Below are positions 26,226 to 33,484 of a stretch of 64,000 nucleotides of DNA, one piece after another. Numbering within the stretch: position 1 is the stretch's first letter; the number at the start of each line of letters is the position of its first letter. The DNA is taken from contig NZ_LQPZ01000044.1 of NCBI RefSeq assembly GCF_002102395.1, positions 62,001 to 126,000 of the forward strand, read 5' to 3'. Below the pieces are notes generated by a model. That model did no database searches and was not told the origin of the DNA. It saw nothing but the letters and a program-made list of their open reading frames with translations. A program made the position numbers and the translations under genes. Source of the DNA: Mycolicibacillus trivialis. Its GTDB lineage: Bacteria > Actinomycetota > Actinomycetes > Mycobacteriales > Mycobacteriaceae.

Positions 26226-27674
26226 TCAGGCGAACCACTCGTCGAGAGCGACGGCCAGGCCGCCGGCGCCGTGGTCGCCCGCCCAAGCGACGTAGCCGTC
26301 GGGCCGGATCAGCACGGCGCCGGGGGCCGGCACCTCGCCGAGCACGGGTAGGCGCCAGGCCGAGGGCGGGTGCGCGTCGACCACCGAGACGCGCTGCGCC
26401 CAGCGGGACAGGTCCTGAGCCAGATGCCGACCGAAGGTCACGACCACGCCGCGGGCGTTGTGCAGCAGCGTGAACAGTCGGGTGGGGCCGTCGGCGGTGT
26501 CCAGGGCGAGGTCGGGCATGCGCAGGCCGAGCATCGGATGCCCGGCGCCGAAGTCGTAGTGGATGTCCAACCCGCACATCATCGCTGCGATCCGCTCGTG
26601 AGGTTCACGCATGGACAGCAGCTCAGCCATGGTGTCGCGGAGCGCGGCGGTGCGTTCCCCGACGCCGTTGAGTGCGGTCTGCGCCATCGTGTTGTGCAAC
26701 ACCCGAGCGGCCACCGGATGACGTTCGGCGTGGTAGGTGTCCAAGAGGGTAGCGCTCGATGTTCGGTTGACGACCTGACCGAGCTTCCAGCCGAGGTTCA
26801 CCGCATCTTGGATTCCGGTGTTGAGGCCCTGCCCGCCGATCGGGAAGTGCACGTGGGCGGCGTCCCCTGCGAGAAGAACACGACGATCGCGGTAACACGC
26901 TGCCTGCCTGGTCGTGTCGTTGAAGCGGGAAACCCATGCGGCATCACGTAGTCCGTAATCGGTTCCGCGGCAGTCGATGAGGGCTGCACGCAGGTCGGCC
27001 ACGGTCGGTTCGGCAGTGTTCGTGACGTGGGCCTCGGTCGCCATCACCCGGGCGGTGTCTTCACCGGGGAACCGGAAGAACGCGTGAAAGCGTCCCTCGC
27101 GGTGCATACCCCAGGGCGGCTCGGTGGTCAGTTCGGCGTCGGCCACCAAGCAGCTGGTCGAGGCGGCCCATCCGGGGAAGGCGATACCGGATGCTTTGCG
27201 GATCAGGCTCCGGCCGCCGTCACAGCCGACGAGGTAAGCGCCCCGCCAGCGGGTGCCGTCCACCGACGTGACGGTGACGCCGGTGGTGTCCTGGTTGAAA
27301 TCAGAGACCTCGCAGCCGTAATGGATCGCGCCACCGTTTTCGGTGACCCATTGGGCCAAGATCTTTTCGATCCGATACTGCAGCAGGGTCAGGCTGTAGT
27401 TGTGTCGGGTGGGTAGGTCGGACGCGTCGAAGAAGAGCCCCGAGTAGTGGCCGTTTTGGCCGATTTCGCCTTGGGACAGGAAACGATCGGCGATGCCGCG
27501 TTGGTCGAGTACCTCAAGAGTTCGGGAGTTCATTCCGGCAGCGCGCGAACCCACCAGAGCGCGATCAACCCGTCGCTCCAACACGGCCACGTCGACCCCG
27601 GCCAAGGCGAGTTCACCGGCCAGCATCAGCCCGGTCGGGCCGCCGCCGACGATGAGCACCGGATGTTCGGGCAT
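26226..27674 (-). CDS. FAD-dependent aromatic/antibiotic monooxygenase (Rox-like)
   Basis: A 482-residue class A flavoprotein hydroxylase. FAD fold GGGPTGLMLAGELALAG at residues 7-23, the NADPH/FAD motif YLVGCDGGRS near 150, and LLAGDAAHVHFPIGGQGLN near 275. Closest recalled relatives are rifampicin monooxygenases (RIFMO/Rox), with shared segments such as LLDTYHAERHPVA; tetracycline- or phenol-hydroxylases are alternatives. It is divergent from a TetR gene, and the Shine-Dalgarno AAGGAGG overlaps the right half of a palindromic operator, so repression by that TetR is likely. Base composition seems lower in GC than the neighbours. Substrate unknown. Confidence 0.85.
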   Translation of the reverse strand: MPEHPVLIVGGGPTGLMLAGELALAGVDVAVLERRVDRALVGSRAAGMNSRTLEVLDQRGIADRFLSQGEIGQNGHYSGLFFDASDLPTRHNYSLTLLQYRIEKILAQWVTENGGAIHYGCEVSDFNQDTTGVTVTSVDGTRWRGAYLVGCDGGRSLIRKASGIAFPGWAASTSCLVADAELTTEPPWGMHREGRFHAFFRFPGEDTARVMATEAHVTNTAEPTVADLRAALIDCRGTDYGLRDAAWVSRFNDTTRQAACYRDRRVLLAGDAAHVHFPIGGQGLNTGIQDAVNLGWKLGQVVNRTSSATLLDTYHAERHPVAARVLHNTMAQTALNGVGERTAALRDTMAELLSMREPHERIAAMMCGLDIHYDFGAGHPMLGLRMPDLALDTADGPTRLFTLLHNARGVVVTFGRHLAQDLSRWAQRVSVVDAHPPSAWRLPVLGEVPAPGAVLIRPDGYVAWAGDHGAGGLAVALDEWFA

Positions 27675-27681
27675 CTCGCCT

Positions 27682-27710
27682 CCTTTTGGTAAACAATGTT
27701 CACCAAAAGG
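27682..27710. promoter_or_regulatory. Palindromic TetR operator
   Basis: Two 13-bp arms, CCTTTTGGTAAAC and GTTCACCAAAAGG, separated by AAT, matching at 12 of 13 positions. It lies 8 bp upstream of the monooxygenase ATG, overlapping its Shine-Dalgarno on the minus strand, and 57 bp upstream of the TetR start. Its size and place are typical of a TetR-family operator controlling both divergent genes. Confidence 0.8.
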
Positions 27711-27766
27711 ACGGTAAAGGTGATGCGACGGTGGTGTCAACACGGGTGTCTCTACGCTGGTCGGCG

Positions 27767-28411
27767 ATGGTCAAACGTGGCTTGACTCGGGAAACCCTGG
27801 TCGCACTCGCCCACCGGTGCGTCGCCGACAACGGTCTTGATGCGCTCACCATGCGCCGCCTAGCCGGTGCCGCCGGCGTCACACCCGGAGCGCTCTACAA
27901 ACATTTTCGGGATCGCGACGACCTGCAGCGCGCGATGGCCGACGCGATCTACGCGACGATCGACCTCGCCGACTTCGACGGCGCACGACCGTCGGTTGAG
28001 AACGTCAAAGACTGCTGCCGACGAATGCGCCGGGCGATGCTGACGTTTCGCGATGGTGGACGCATCATCGCCGGCTCCTATGCTCCTCTGGCTGCAACAC
28101 TAGCCTTGTCGACGACGCTGTACACGCTCCTGGAATCGGTCACAGTTCCAGGGCGAAGCGCTGGTCAACTCGCGGTGCTACTACGTTCCTACACAATAGG
28201 ATTCGTCATCGATGAGCAGGCCTATCTGGAGCTGAGCGCGAATGGCGAGTGGGACGGTCTAGTGGCGCAGATCGCCGAGGCAGGGCAACGCCGGCCAACC
28301 GATAACGAGGATCTCATCGCCATCCTGACTGGGGACCGCGACCAACGATTCGACTCCGGCCTCGACATGATTCTCACCGGGCTGGTACGGCCACCTCGGC
28401 AATCGGGCTGA
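27767..28411 (+). CDS. TetR-family repressor, divergent to the monooxygenase
   Basis: A 214-residue regulator. Residues 1-60 hold the TetR helix-turn-helix (LTMRRLAGAAGVTPGALYKHFRDRDDLQRAM). The rest is helical with a C-terminal domain like classic TetR(C) ligand-binding domains (GSYAPLAATLALSTTLYTLLESV, TIGFVIDEQAYLEL). The ATG at 27767 begins directly at the DNA-binding domain; a reading from 27686 would run through the operator and is less likely. A ligand that is also a monooxygenase substrate is a reasonable inference. Codon use and GC content look lower than in the surrounding core genes, consistent with transfer of the pair. Confidence 0.87.
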   Translation: MVKRGLTRETLVALAHRCVADNGLDALTMRRLAGAAGVTPGALYKHFRDRDDLQRAMADAIYATIDLADFDGARPSVENVKDCCRRMRRAMLTFRDGGRIIAGSYAPLAATLALSTTLYTLLESVTVPGRSAGQLAVLLRSYTIGFVIDEQAYLELSANGEWDGLVAQIAEAGQRRPTDNEDLIAILTGDRDQRFDSGLDMILTGLVRPPRQSG

Positions 28412-28516
28412 CGACCGTCGGCGGGGCAGTGGTAGCAGCCCAGTTCGTCGGCGCGGGCACGTCAACGAGGGAGCCCGGGTACGCCCGTTGGCGGCGCGGC
28501 GAGCGGTGAGCGGCGG

Positions 28517-28535
28517 CCCGGCGCTCAGCGCCGGG
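28517..28535 (-). terminator. Hairpin across the methyltransferase stop codon
   Basis: CCCGGCGC and GCGCCGGG form a perfect 8-bp stem whose 3-base loop is the TCA that reads as the TGA stop of the methyltransferase. It faces the convergent TetR gene. No U-run follows. Possible intrinsic terminator of the mycobacterial tail-less kind. Confidence 0.4.
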
Positions 28536-29190
28536 CGGTCACGTGCGCCAGCGCCCCGGAGCGCTGCAGCGACTCGACGGAAAGTCCGGCGTCGGTGAAC
28601 CATCCCCGAAGCTCCGCGGTGGTGCCGCCGGGACCGAACACCCCGGATCGGCGTAGCGCCTCGATCGCCAGGTCGTGGCGCCACCCCGCGCCGCGCACCA
28701 CGGACAGGGCGACCAGCCGGCCGCCCGGCTTGAGGCAGCGGGCGAGTTCGGCGATCGCGGTCGCCGGGTCCGGTAGGCAGTGCAGACCGTTGAAGGACAC
28801 CACCACGTCGAACTCGCCGTCGCCGAACGGCAGCGCGGCGATGTCGGCGGTCGCGAGTTCGACGTCGGTGCGGCCGAGTTCGGCCGCACGCCGACGGGTG
28901 CGGGTCAGCATGTCCGGCGAGATGTCGGCCGCCACATAGCGCAGCCGCTGCGTGGAACGCAGACCGCGCAGCGCCACCCCGCTGCCGCAGGGGATGTCGA
29001 GCACCGCGGTGTCGTCGGGCAAATCGCCGAGGGCGGAGATGGCGTCATAGAACACGGTGACGTCGGTGCCCCAGACCAGCCGGCCGAACGGCCGGGCGAT
29101 CCAGGCGTTCTCCACACCGAAGCTGTAGGCGGCCACGTTGGCCCGGTCGAACAGGGTTTGTTGCCCCCACCGGGTGCGCTGGGAACTCAT
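28525..29190 (-). CDS. Class I SAM-dependent methyltransferase
   Basis: A 221-residue cytoplasmic methyltransferase of the UbiE/Methyltransf_11 type. Motif I is AVLDIPCGSGVALRGL (about 62-77), motif II VAADISPDML, motif III DVELATADIAALPFGDGEFDVVVSFNGLHCL and post-motif LKPGGRLVALSVV. The N-terminus (GQQTLFDRANVAAYSFG) is not a recognised substrate domain. It is followed convergently by the TetR gene and preceded by the regulator gene 34 bp upstream on the same strand. The acceptor cannot be told from sequence. Confidence 0.88.
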   Translation of the reverse strand: MSSQRTRWGQQTLFDRANVAAYSFGVENAWIARPFGRLVWGTDVTVFYDAISALGDLPDDTAVLDIPCGSGVALRGLRSTQRLRYVAADISPDMLTRTRRRAAELGRTDVELATADIAALPFGDGEFDVVVSFNGLHCLPDPATAIAELARCLKPGGRLVALSVVRGAGWRHDLAIEALRRSGVFGPGGTTAELRGWFTDAGLSVESLQRSGALAHVTARR

Positions 29191-29224
29191 ACGGTCACTC
29201 TACGGCCGATCGGAGTGCGGCCGC

Positions 29225-29896
29225 TCAGAGCGCGGCCGGCAGCATCAACCGGCAGGCGCCCGGCTCGGCGAAGGCGACCAGGTCGGCGTCGGCCGGTGCG
29301 CCCAACTCCTCCAGCATCCCCACCGCGATGCCCTGATGGACCCGGCAGACGATCTCGGGGTGGCGGCGCGCCGCGCTGAGCAGCGGGCAGCGGCGCAATG
29401 CCACACCACGCGAGTCACCGGCCGATTCGTCGGGGCCGAATCCCAGGCGGGCCAACGCATCCAGCACGACGCGCCGGGGTTCGGCGCCGTCGCGTGCCTC
29501 GACCAGGGTGCGGCCCCAGTCCGCCCCGGCGGACTCGGCGTCTTGTTCCGGTTGCTGGCTGACCCGGGCCAACTGGCCGGCGAGCACGGTGGCCAGGGCG
29601 GCGAACGCCTCGCTTTGAACGGCGGGGTCGGCGGTCGTGGGCCGATACCGGGCCGCCGGGCGCCCCCGTCCGCCGGTCGGCGTCGTGGTGCGCTCCACCA
29701 GTTCCAGGTCGACCAGCGCATCGAGGTGCTCGCGGATGGTGTTGGCGTGCAAACCCAATTCGGTGGCGATCTCGGCCACCCGCACCGGCGCTCGGGTGCG
29801 GACCTGCTCCAGCACCGCCCACCGCTGCGCGGACAGCGGGGTCTGTGTCACCGGGGCCGGCGTCGGGGCCGGCCCCAACAACCCGGGGTTTTCCAC
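29225..29896 (-). CDS. HTH regulator with three-cysteine (putative Fe-S) C-terminal domain
   Basis: A 223-residue ArsR/SufR-like transcription factor. Winged helix-turn-helix at residues about 25-90 (VLEQVRTRAPVRVAEIATEL, HANTIREHLDALVDLELVERT). The C-terminal half has three cysteines, C170 (LRRCPLL), C184 (EIVCRVHQG) and C215 (PGACRLM), spacing C-x13-C-x30-C; similarly placed cysteines hold a Fe-S cluster in SufR-type repressors. It is divergent from the hemerythrin/DUF2249 gene, its probable target. The GTG start at 29896 has no Shine-Dalgarno but follows TACAGT closely, so the mRNA may be leaderless. NO, oxygen or iron sensing is inference. Confidence 0.82.
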   Translation of the reverse strand: MENPGLLGPAPTPAPVTQTPLSAQRWAVLEQVRTRAPVRVAEIATELGLHANTIREHLDALVDLELVERTTTPTGGRGRPAARYRPTTADPAVQSEAFAALATVLAGQLARVSQQPEQDAESAGADWGRTLVEARDGAEPRRVVLDALARLGFGPDESAGDSRGVALRRCPLLSAARRHPEIVCRVHQGIAVGMLEELGAPADADLVAFAEPGACRLMLPAAL

Positions 29897-29900
29897 GGAA

Positions 29901-29916
29901 ATAACTGTAGTAAATT
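29901..29916. promoter_or_regulatory. Shared AT-rich promoter element of the regulator/hemerythrin pair
   Basis: ATAACTGTAGTAAATT is an AT island in the 93-bp divergent gap. Read on the minus strand it gives TACAGT about 8 bp before the regulator GTG (a leaderless promoter geometry); on the plus strand TAGTAAAT could serve as a -10 for the hemerythrin-like gene. Suitable site for control by the three-cysteine regulator; no clean palindrome seen. Confidence 0.4.
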
Positions 29917-29989
29917 CGGGAGTGTTCGGCCACACTGGGTGAGCCGCACCCACCGAGCTAGATCCCCACAGCGAGAGGAGGCCGACATC

Positions 29990-30751
29990 ATGTCTGCCAA
30001 CGAGGTGATTGTCGCGTCCACGGCGGCCGACGCCGAAGCGGTCGAGGCGGTGAAGAACCACCACGCGGAGACCGTCGGACGGATGGCGATGCTCACCGAC
30101 ACGATCCTGTCCGCCGTCGAGCGCGGCGGCGACGTCGAGGGCGCCCGCACCGCCCTGCTCGGCTTCGCCACCAACGAACTACTGCCGCAGCTGGCGGCCG
30201 CCGAGGAGCGGCTGTACCCGGCCGCGGCGCGCACCGACCGGGTCCGGCCGCTGCTCGAGTCGCTGATCGCCCGTAAGCGCGGGATCGGCATCCTGGTCGA
30301 GCGGGTCCGCACCGAGCGCTCGCCGGCGCGGGCCGCCGCCGACGCCCACGCGTTGCGGGTGCTGCTCGAGACGCAACTGGGCGACGAGGCCGAGCGCGTG
30401 CTGCCGGCCCTGGCCGCCGACCGCGAGGTCTCGGTCGCCGACCTCACCGCCGGAATGACCGAGCTGGTCGGCCACGGCGGCGACGACCACGGCGGGCACA
30501 ACTGCACCTGCGCGGAGAACGAGTCGGAGGTCCCGGTGCTCGACGTGCGGCAGATCCCGCACGCCATCCGGCACGCCACCGTCTTCGGCGCCTTCGACGC
30601 GGTCCCGCCGGGCGCGGCGATGGAGCTCATCGCCCACCACGACCCGATCCCGCTGCTGCACCAGCTGGAGCAGCGATCCGGTGGCGGGCTGGTGGTCAGC
30701 TACATCGAGCGCGGGCCGGAGGTGTGGCGGCTGATGCTGGGCCGCCGCTGA
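29990..30751 (+). CDS. Hemerythrin-like protein with DUF2249 domain
   Basis: A 253-residue soluble protein in two parts. Residues 1-160 look like a hemerythrin HHE four-helix bundle: KNHHAE at 22-27, LAAAEERLYP near 69-77, DAHALRVLLE at 118-127 and DEAERVLP at 132-139 supply the His and carboxylate ligands for a diiron site. A flexible linker (161-175) is rich in His and has a CxC pair. Residues about 182-253 form a DUF2249 domain (LDVRQIPHAIRHATVFGAFD, IAHHDPIPLLHQLEQR). ATG at 29990 follows GAGAGGAGG. Such HHE/DUF2249 proteins are linked to nitric-oxide or denitrification stress; YtfE-like Fe-S repair is a possibility. Confidence 0.86.
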   Translation: MSANEVIVASTAADAEAVEAVKNHHAETVGRMAMLTDTILSAVERGGDVEGARTALLGFATNELLPQLAAAEERLYPAAARTDRVRPLLESLIARKRGIGILVERVRTERSPARAAADAHALRVLLETQLGDEAERVLPALAADREVSVADLTAGMTELVGHGGDDHGGHNCTCAENESEVPVLDVRQIPHAIRHATVFGAFDAVPPGAAMELIAHHDPIPLLHQLEQRSGGGLVVSYIERGPEVWRLMLGRR

Positions 30752-30763
30752 CCCGAGACGGCT

Positions 30764-30804
30764 GAAACGGCCCCCGCGAACCGGTGGTTCGCGGGGGCCG
30801 TTTC
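30764..30804 (+). terminator. Perfect 19-bp hairpin after the hemerythrin-like gene
   Basis: GAAACGGCCCCCGCGAACC and GGTTCGCGGGGGCCGTTTC pair perfectly around a GGT loop, starting 12 bp after the stop. The stem is followed by only a short T-stretch (TTTC), the tail-less form common in mycobacteria. It may also end the small minus-strand gene at 30833. Confidence 0.85.
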
Positions 30805-30832
30805 GATGATTCAGCCGGTCACCCGGTGCGGG

Positions 30833-30976
30833 TCAGCTCCGGGTCAGGCGCTGCCGCATCCCGCGGCGCTGGGCAACCCGACGCTTGCGCCGGGACGGTC
30901 CCGGGCGGCGGGGGGTGCATTCGGCGGCCCGGTTGGTGAACCGGTGACCTGCGACGTTGAGCTCAATCGTCCACAT
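30833..30976 (-). CDS. Small basic protein, 47 aa
   Basis: Encodes a 47-residue protein that starts [15 protein letters not shown] and ends with a very basic segment ([21 protein letters not shown]). Support for a real gene: a strong Shine-Dalgarno AGGAGGCGCGACG directly before the ATG at 30976, a TATGAT -10-like box about 48 bp upstream, an otherwise empty gap, and a terminator-like hairpin just after its stop. It has no membrane segment; the basic tail suggests nucleic-acid or ribosome contact. I do not recognise the family. A longer reading to 31018 is possible but lacks a ribosome site. Confidence 0.6.
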   Translation of the reverse strand: MWTIELNVAGHRFTNRAAECTPRRPGPSRRKRRVAQRRGMRQRLTRS

Positions 30977-31023
30977 CGTCGCGCCTCCTATCCGGGCCGT
31001 CGCCGACCCAACTAGCACGCCTA

Positions 31024-31029
31024 ATCATA
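31024..31029 (-). promoter_or_regulatory. Candidate -10 of the 47-aa gene
   Basis: TATGAT on the minus strand, inside an AT-rich patch at about 31018-31043 (CGCCTAATCATAGAGTTCTCTTAAG on the plus strand, shown here only as the local context of 25 bases in two parts). It is 47 bp upstream of the start codon at 30976. No clear -35. Confidence 0.35.
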
Positions 31030-31202
31030 GAGTTCTCTTAAGTTCGGGGCCACTCGGCGCGCTGTGTGTTGCCTCACCGACGCGCCGGCCGCCCACACGT
31101 CTCGACGGCGGGTCGGTCCGGCTCGGCTTTCCCCGCAACGCCCGGGCCGGGGCCCTCCGAAACGGCTACGCTCGGCATCAGTCGAACCCGAAAGGTGTCG
31201 TC

Positions 31203-33041
31203 ATGGGCCACTACAAGAGCAACGTGCGCGATCTGGAGTTCAACCTCTTCGAACTGTTCACCCTGGAGAAGGTGCTGGGCTCCGGTGAGTTCGAGGAGTT
31301 GGACGCCGACACCGTCCGCGAGATGCTCGCCGAGGCGGCCCGGCTCGCCGAAGGACCCACCGCGGAGTCCTACGCCGACGCCGACCACAACCCGCCCACC
31401 TTCGACCCCGACGAGCACACCGTCCACCTGCCCGAGTCGTTCAAGGAATCGCTGCGGGCCTGGCAGGCCGGCGAGTGGTTCCGCATCGGGCTGTCGGAGA
31501 ACGTCGGCGGCGTGCCCGCGCCGGCCATGGTCGGCTGGGCGATCAGCGAGTTCGCGCTCGGCGCCAACCCGGCCGTCTTCATGTACCTGGCCGGTCCGCT
31601 GTTCGCCGACATCCTCTACTCACTGGGCAACGAGCAGCAGAAGCACTGGGCCACCCTGGCGATCGAACGCAACTGGGGCGCCACCATGGTGCTCACCGAA
31701 CCCGACGCCGGCTCCGACGTCGGTGCCGGGCGCACCAAGGCCGTCGAGCAACCCGACGGCACCTGGCACATCGACGGGGTCAAAAGGTTCATCACCAACG
31801 GCGACACCGACGACCTGTTCGAGAACATCATGCACCTGGTGCTGGCCCGGCCCGAGGGTGCCGGACCGGGCACCAAGGGCCTGAGCCTGTTCCTGGTCCC
31901 CAAGTTCCTGCCCGACCCCGAGACCGGCGAACCCGGCGAACGCAACGGGGTGTTCGTCACCGGCCTGGAGCACAAGATGGGGCTGAAGGCCTCGGCCACC
32001 TGTGAACTGACCTTCGGGCAACACGGGGTACCCGCCACCGGCTGGCTGGTCGGCGACACCCACAGCGGCATCGCCCAGATGTTCCAGGTGATCGAGTACG
32101 CGCGGATGATGGTGGGCACCAAAGCGATCTCGGCGCTGTCGACCGGGTACCTCAACGCGCTGGAGTACGCCAAGACCCGGGTGCAGGGCGCCGACCTGAC
32201 CCAGATGACCGACAAGACCTCGCCGCGGGTGACGATCATCCACCACCCTGACGTGCGCCGGGCGCTGATGATGCAGAAGGCCTACGCGGAGGGCCTGCGG
32301 GCGCTGTATCTGTTCACCGCCGCCTACCACGACCCGCAGGTCGCCGAGATCGTCTCCGGCGCGGACGCCGAGCTGGCGGCGCGCGTCAATGACCTGCTGC
32401 TGCCGATCGTCAAAGGTGTCGGCTCCGAACGCGCCTACCAGTATCTGACCGAGTCGCTGCAGACGTTCGGCGGCTCCGGCTATCTGCAGGACTACCCGAT
32501 CGAGCAGTACATCCGCGACGCCAAGATCGACTCGCTCTACGAGGGCACCACCGCGATTCAGGCCCAGGACTTCTTCTTCCGCAAGATCGCGCGCGACCGG
32601 GGGGTCGCGCTGACCCACGTTGTCGAGCAGATCCGCGGGTTCCTCGACGCCGAGGGGGCCCGGCCCGAGCTGGCCGAGGCCCGCACCCGGCTGGCGACCG
32701 CCGTCGACGACGTGCAGGCGATGACCGCCTCGCTCACCGGTTACCTGATGGGCGCTCAGGAGGACTCCCGCCAGCTCTACCGGCTGGCACTGAAGTCGGT
32801 GCCGTTCCTGCTGGCCTGCGGCGACCTGCTGATCGGCTGGCTGCTGCTGTGGCAGGCCGAGGTGGCGCTGGAGGCCGCGAACGCGGGCGGGGCCGATGAC
32901 GCCGACCGCGACTTCTACGCAGGCAAGGTCGCGGTGGCCAACTTCTTCGCCAAGAACGTGCTGCCCCGGCTGACCGACGAGCGCGCGACCGCCGAGAACG
33001 TCGATCTGGCCGTGATGGACCTGGCCGAGGAGGCTTTCTAA
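31203..33041 (+). CDS. FadE5-like acyl-CoA dehydrogenase (paralogue)
   Basis: A 612-residue long-form acyl-CoA dehydrogenase closely related to FadE5 at 60818-62653. It opens [18 protein letters not shown], has FAD motifs [15 protein letters not shown] and [15 protein letters not shown], and the catalytic Glu in [20 protein letters not shown]. The extra C-terminal domain (about 470-612) is that of FadE5-type enzymes, which oxidise a wide range of fatty acyl-CoAs. N-terminal domain differs more from FadE5 than the rest. The start ATG at 31203 matches the conserved N-terminus. In M. tuberculosis no such gene lies between echA1 and Rv0223c, so this copy looks like an addition. Confidence 0.93.
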   Translation: MGHYKSNVRDLEFNLFELFTLEKVLGSGEFEELDADTVREMLAEAARLAEGPTAESYADADHNPPTFDPDEHTVHLPESFKESLRAWQAGEWFRIGLSENVGGVPAPAMVGWAISEFALGANPAVFMYLAGPLFADILYSLGNEQQKHWATLAIERNWGATMVLTEPDAGSDVGAGRTKAVEQPDGTWHIDGVKRFITNGDTDDLFENIMHLVLARPEGAGPGTKGLSLFLVPKFLPDPETGEPGERNGVFVTGLEHKMGLKASATCELTFGQHGVPATGWLVGDTHSGIAQMFQVIEYARMMVGTKAISALSTGYLNALEYAKTRVQGADLTQMTDKTSPRVTIIHHPDVRRALMMQKAYAEGLRALYLFTAAYHDPQVAEIVSGADAELAARVNDLLLPIVKGVGSERAYQYLTESLQTFGGSGYLQDYPIEQYIRDAKIDSLYEGTTAIQAQDFFFRKIARDRGVALTHVVEQIRGFLDAEGARPELAEARTRLATAVDDVQAMTASLTGYLMGAQEDSRQLYRLALKSVPFLLACGDLLIGWLLLWQAEVALEAANAGGADDADRDFYAGKVAVANFFAKNVLPRLTDERATAENVDLAVMDLAEEAF

Positions 33042-33062
33042 CCGCCGGCCCGCCGAGTCGGG

Positions 33063-33443
33063 CTACTGCTGCTGGCCCTTCAGGCTGCCCACGTCCAGGG
33101 TGCCGCCCGCGCCCGAGCCGGCGTCCTCACCCTCGGCGGCGGCTTCGGCGTTCTCTCCGTTCTCGACGATGTCGCCGTCGCGGAACAGGATCCCCTGGGC
33201 GATCGCCCGCCACTGCGGTGTCTTGCGCAGCAGGAACTCCAGGTCCATGCAGAAGTGCTTGTACTCCTCGCCCAGCGCGTTGGCCATGATCGCCCGCGAC
33301 TCGGCGTCCGGCTCGATCGACATGCGCTGGCTGTACCAGCTGATCGCCTCGGCCTCCTCGGTGAGGTTGGCGCACATCCGGGCGAAGGTGCGGGTCTCCG
33401 CGGAGAGTTCGGCTGCCGGTTCGTGGTACTGGTCGAAGCCCAT
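33063..33443 (-). CDS. EncFtn-type ferritin-like encapsulin cargo protein
   Basis: A 126-residue protein with two signs of an encapsulated ferritin. First, the short helical core has the EncFtn metal motif: EEAEAISWYSQR (E30, E32, W36, Y37) and GEEYKHFCMDLEFLLRK (E60, H63), matching in spacing the E32, W38, E62, H65 set of Rhodospirillum EncFtn; the following QWRAIAQGILFRDGDI also matches. Second, the C-terminus after an acidic Gly/Ala linker is TLDVGSLKG (115-123), the encapsulin targeting-peptide consensus. EncFtn oxidises Fe(II) and passes iron into the shell. No shell gene is in this window. It follows the aldehyde dehydrogenase gene by 41 bp, same strand. Confidence 0.85.
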   Translation of the reverse strand: MGFDQYHEPAAELSAETRTFARMCANLTEEAEAISWYSQRMSIEPDAESRAIMANALGEEYKHFCMDLEFLLRKTPQWRAIAQGILFRDGDIVENGENAEAAAEGEDAGSGAGGTLDVGSLKGQQQ

Positions 33444-33484
33444 GGCTCCAGTGAACCACGGATCGGCGCGGTGCCGGGGCGGGC

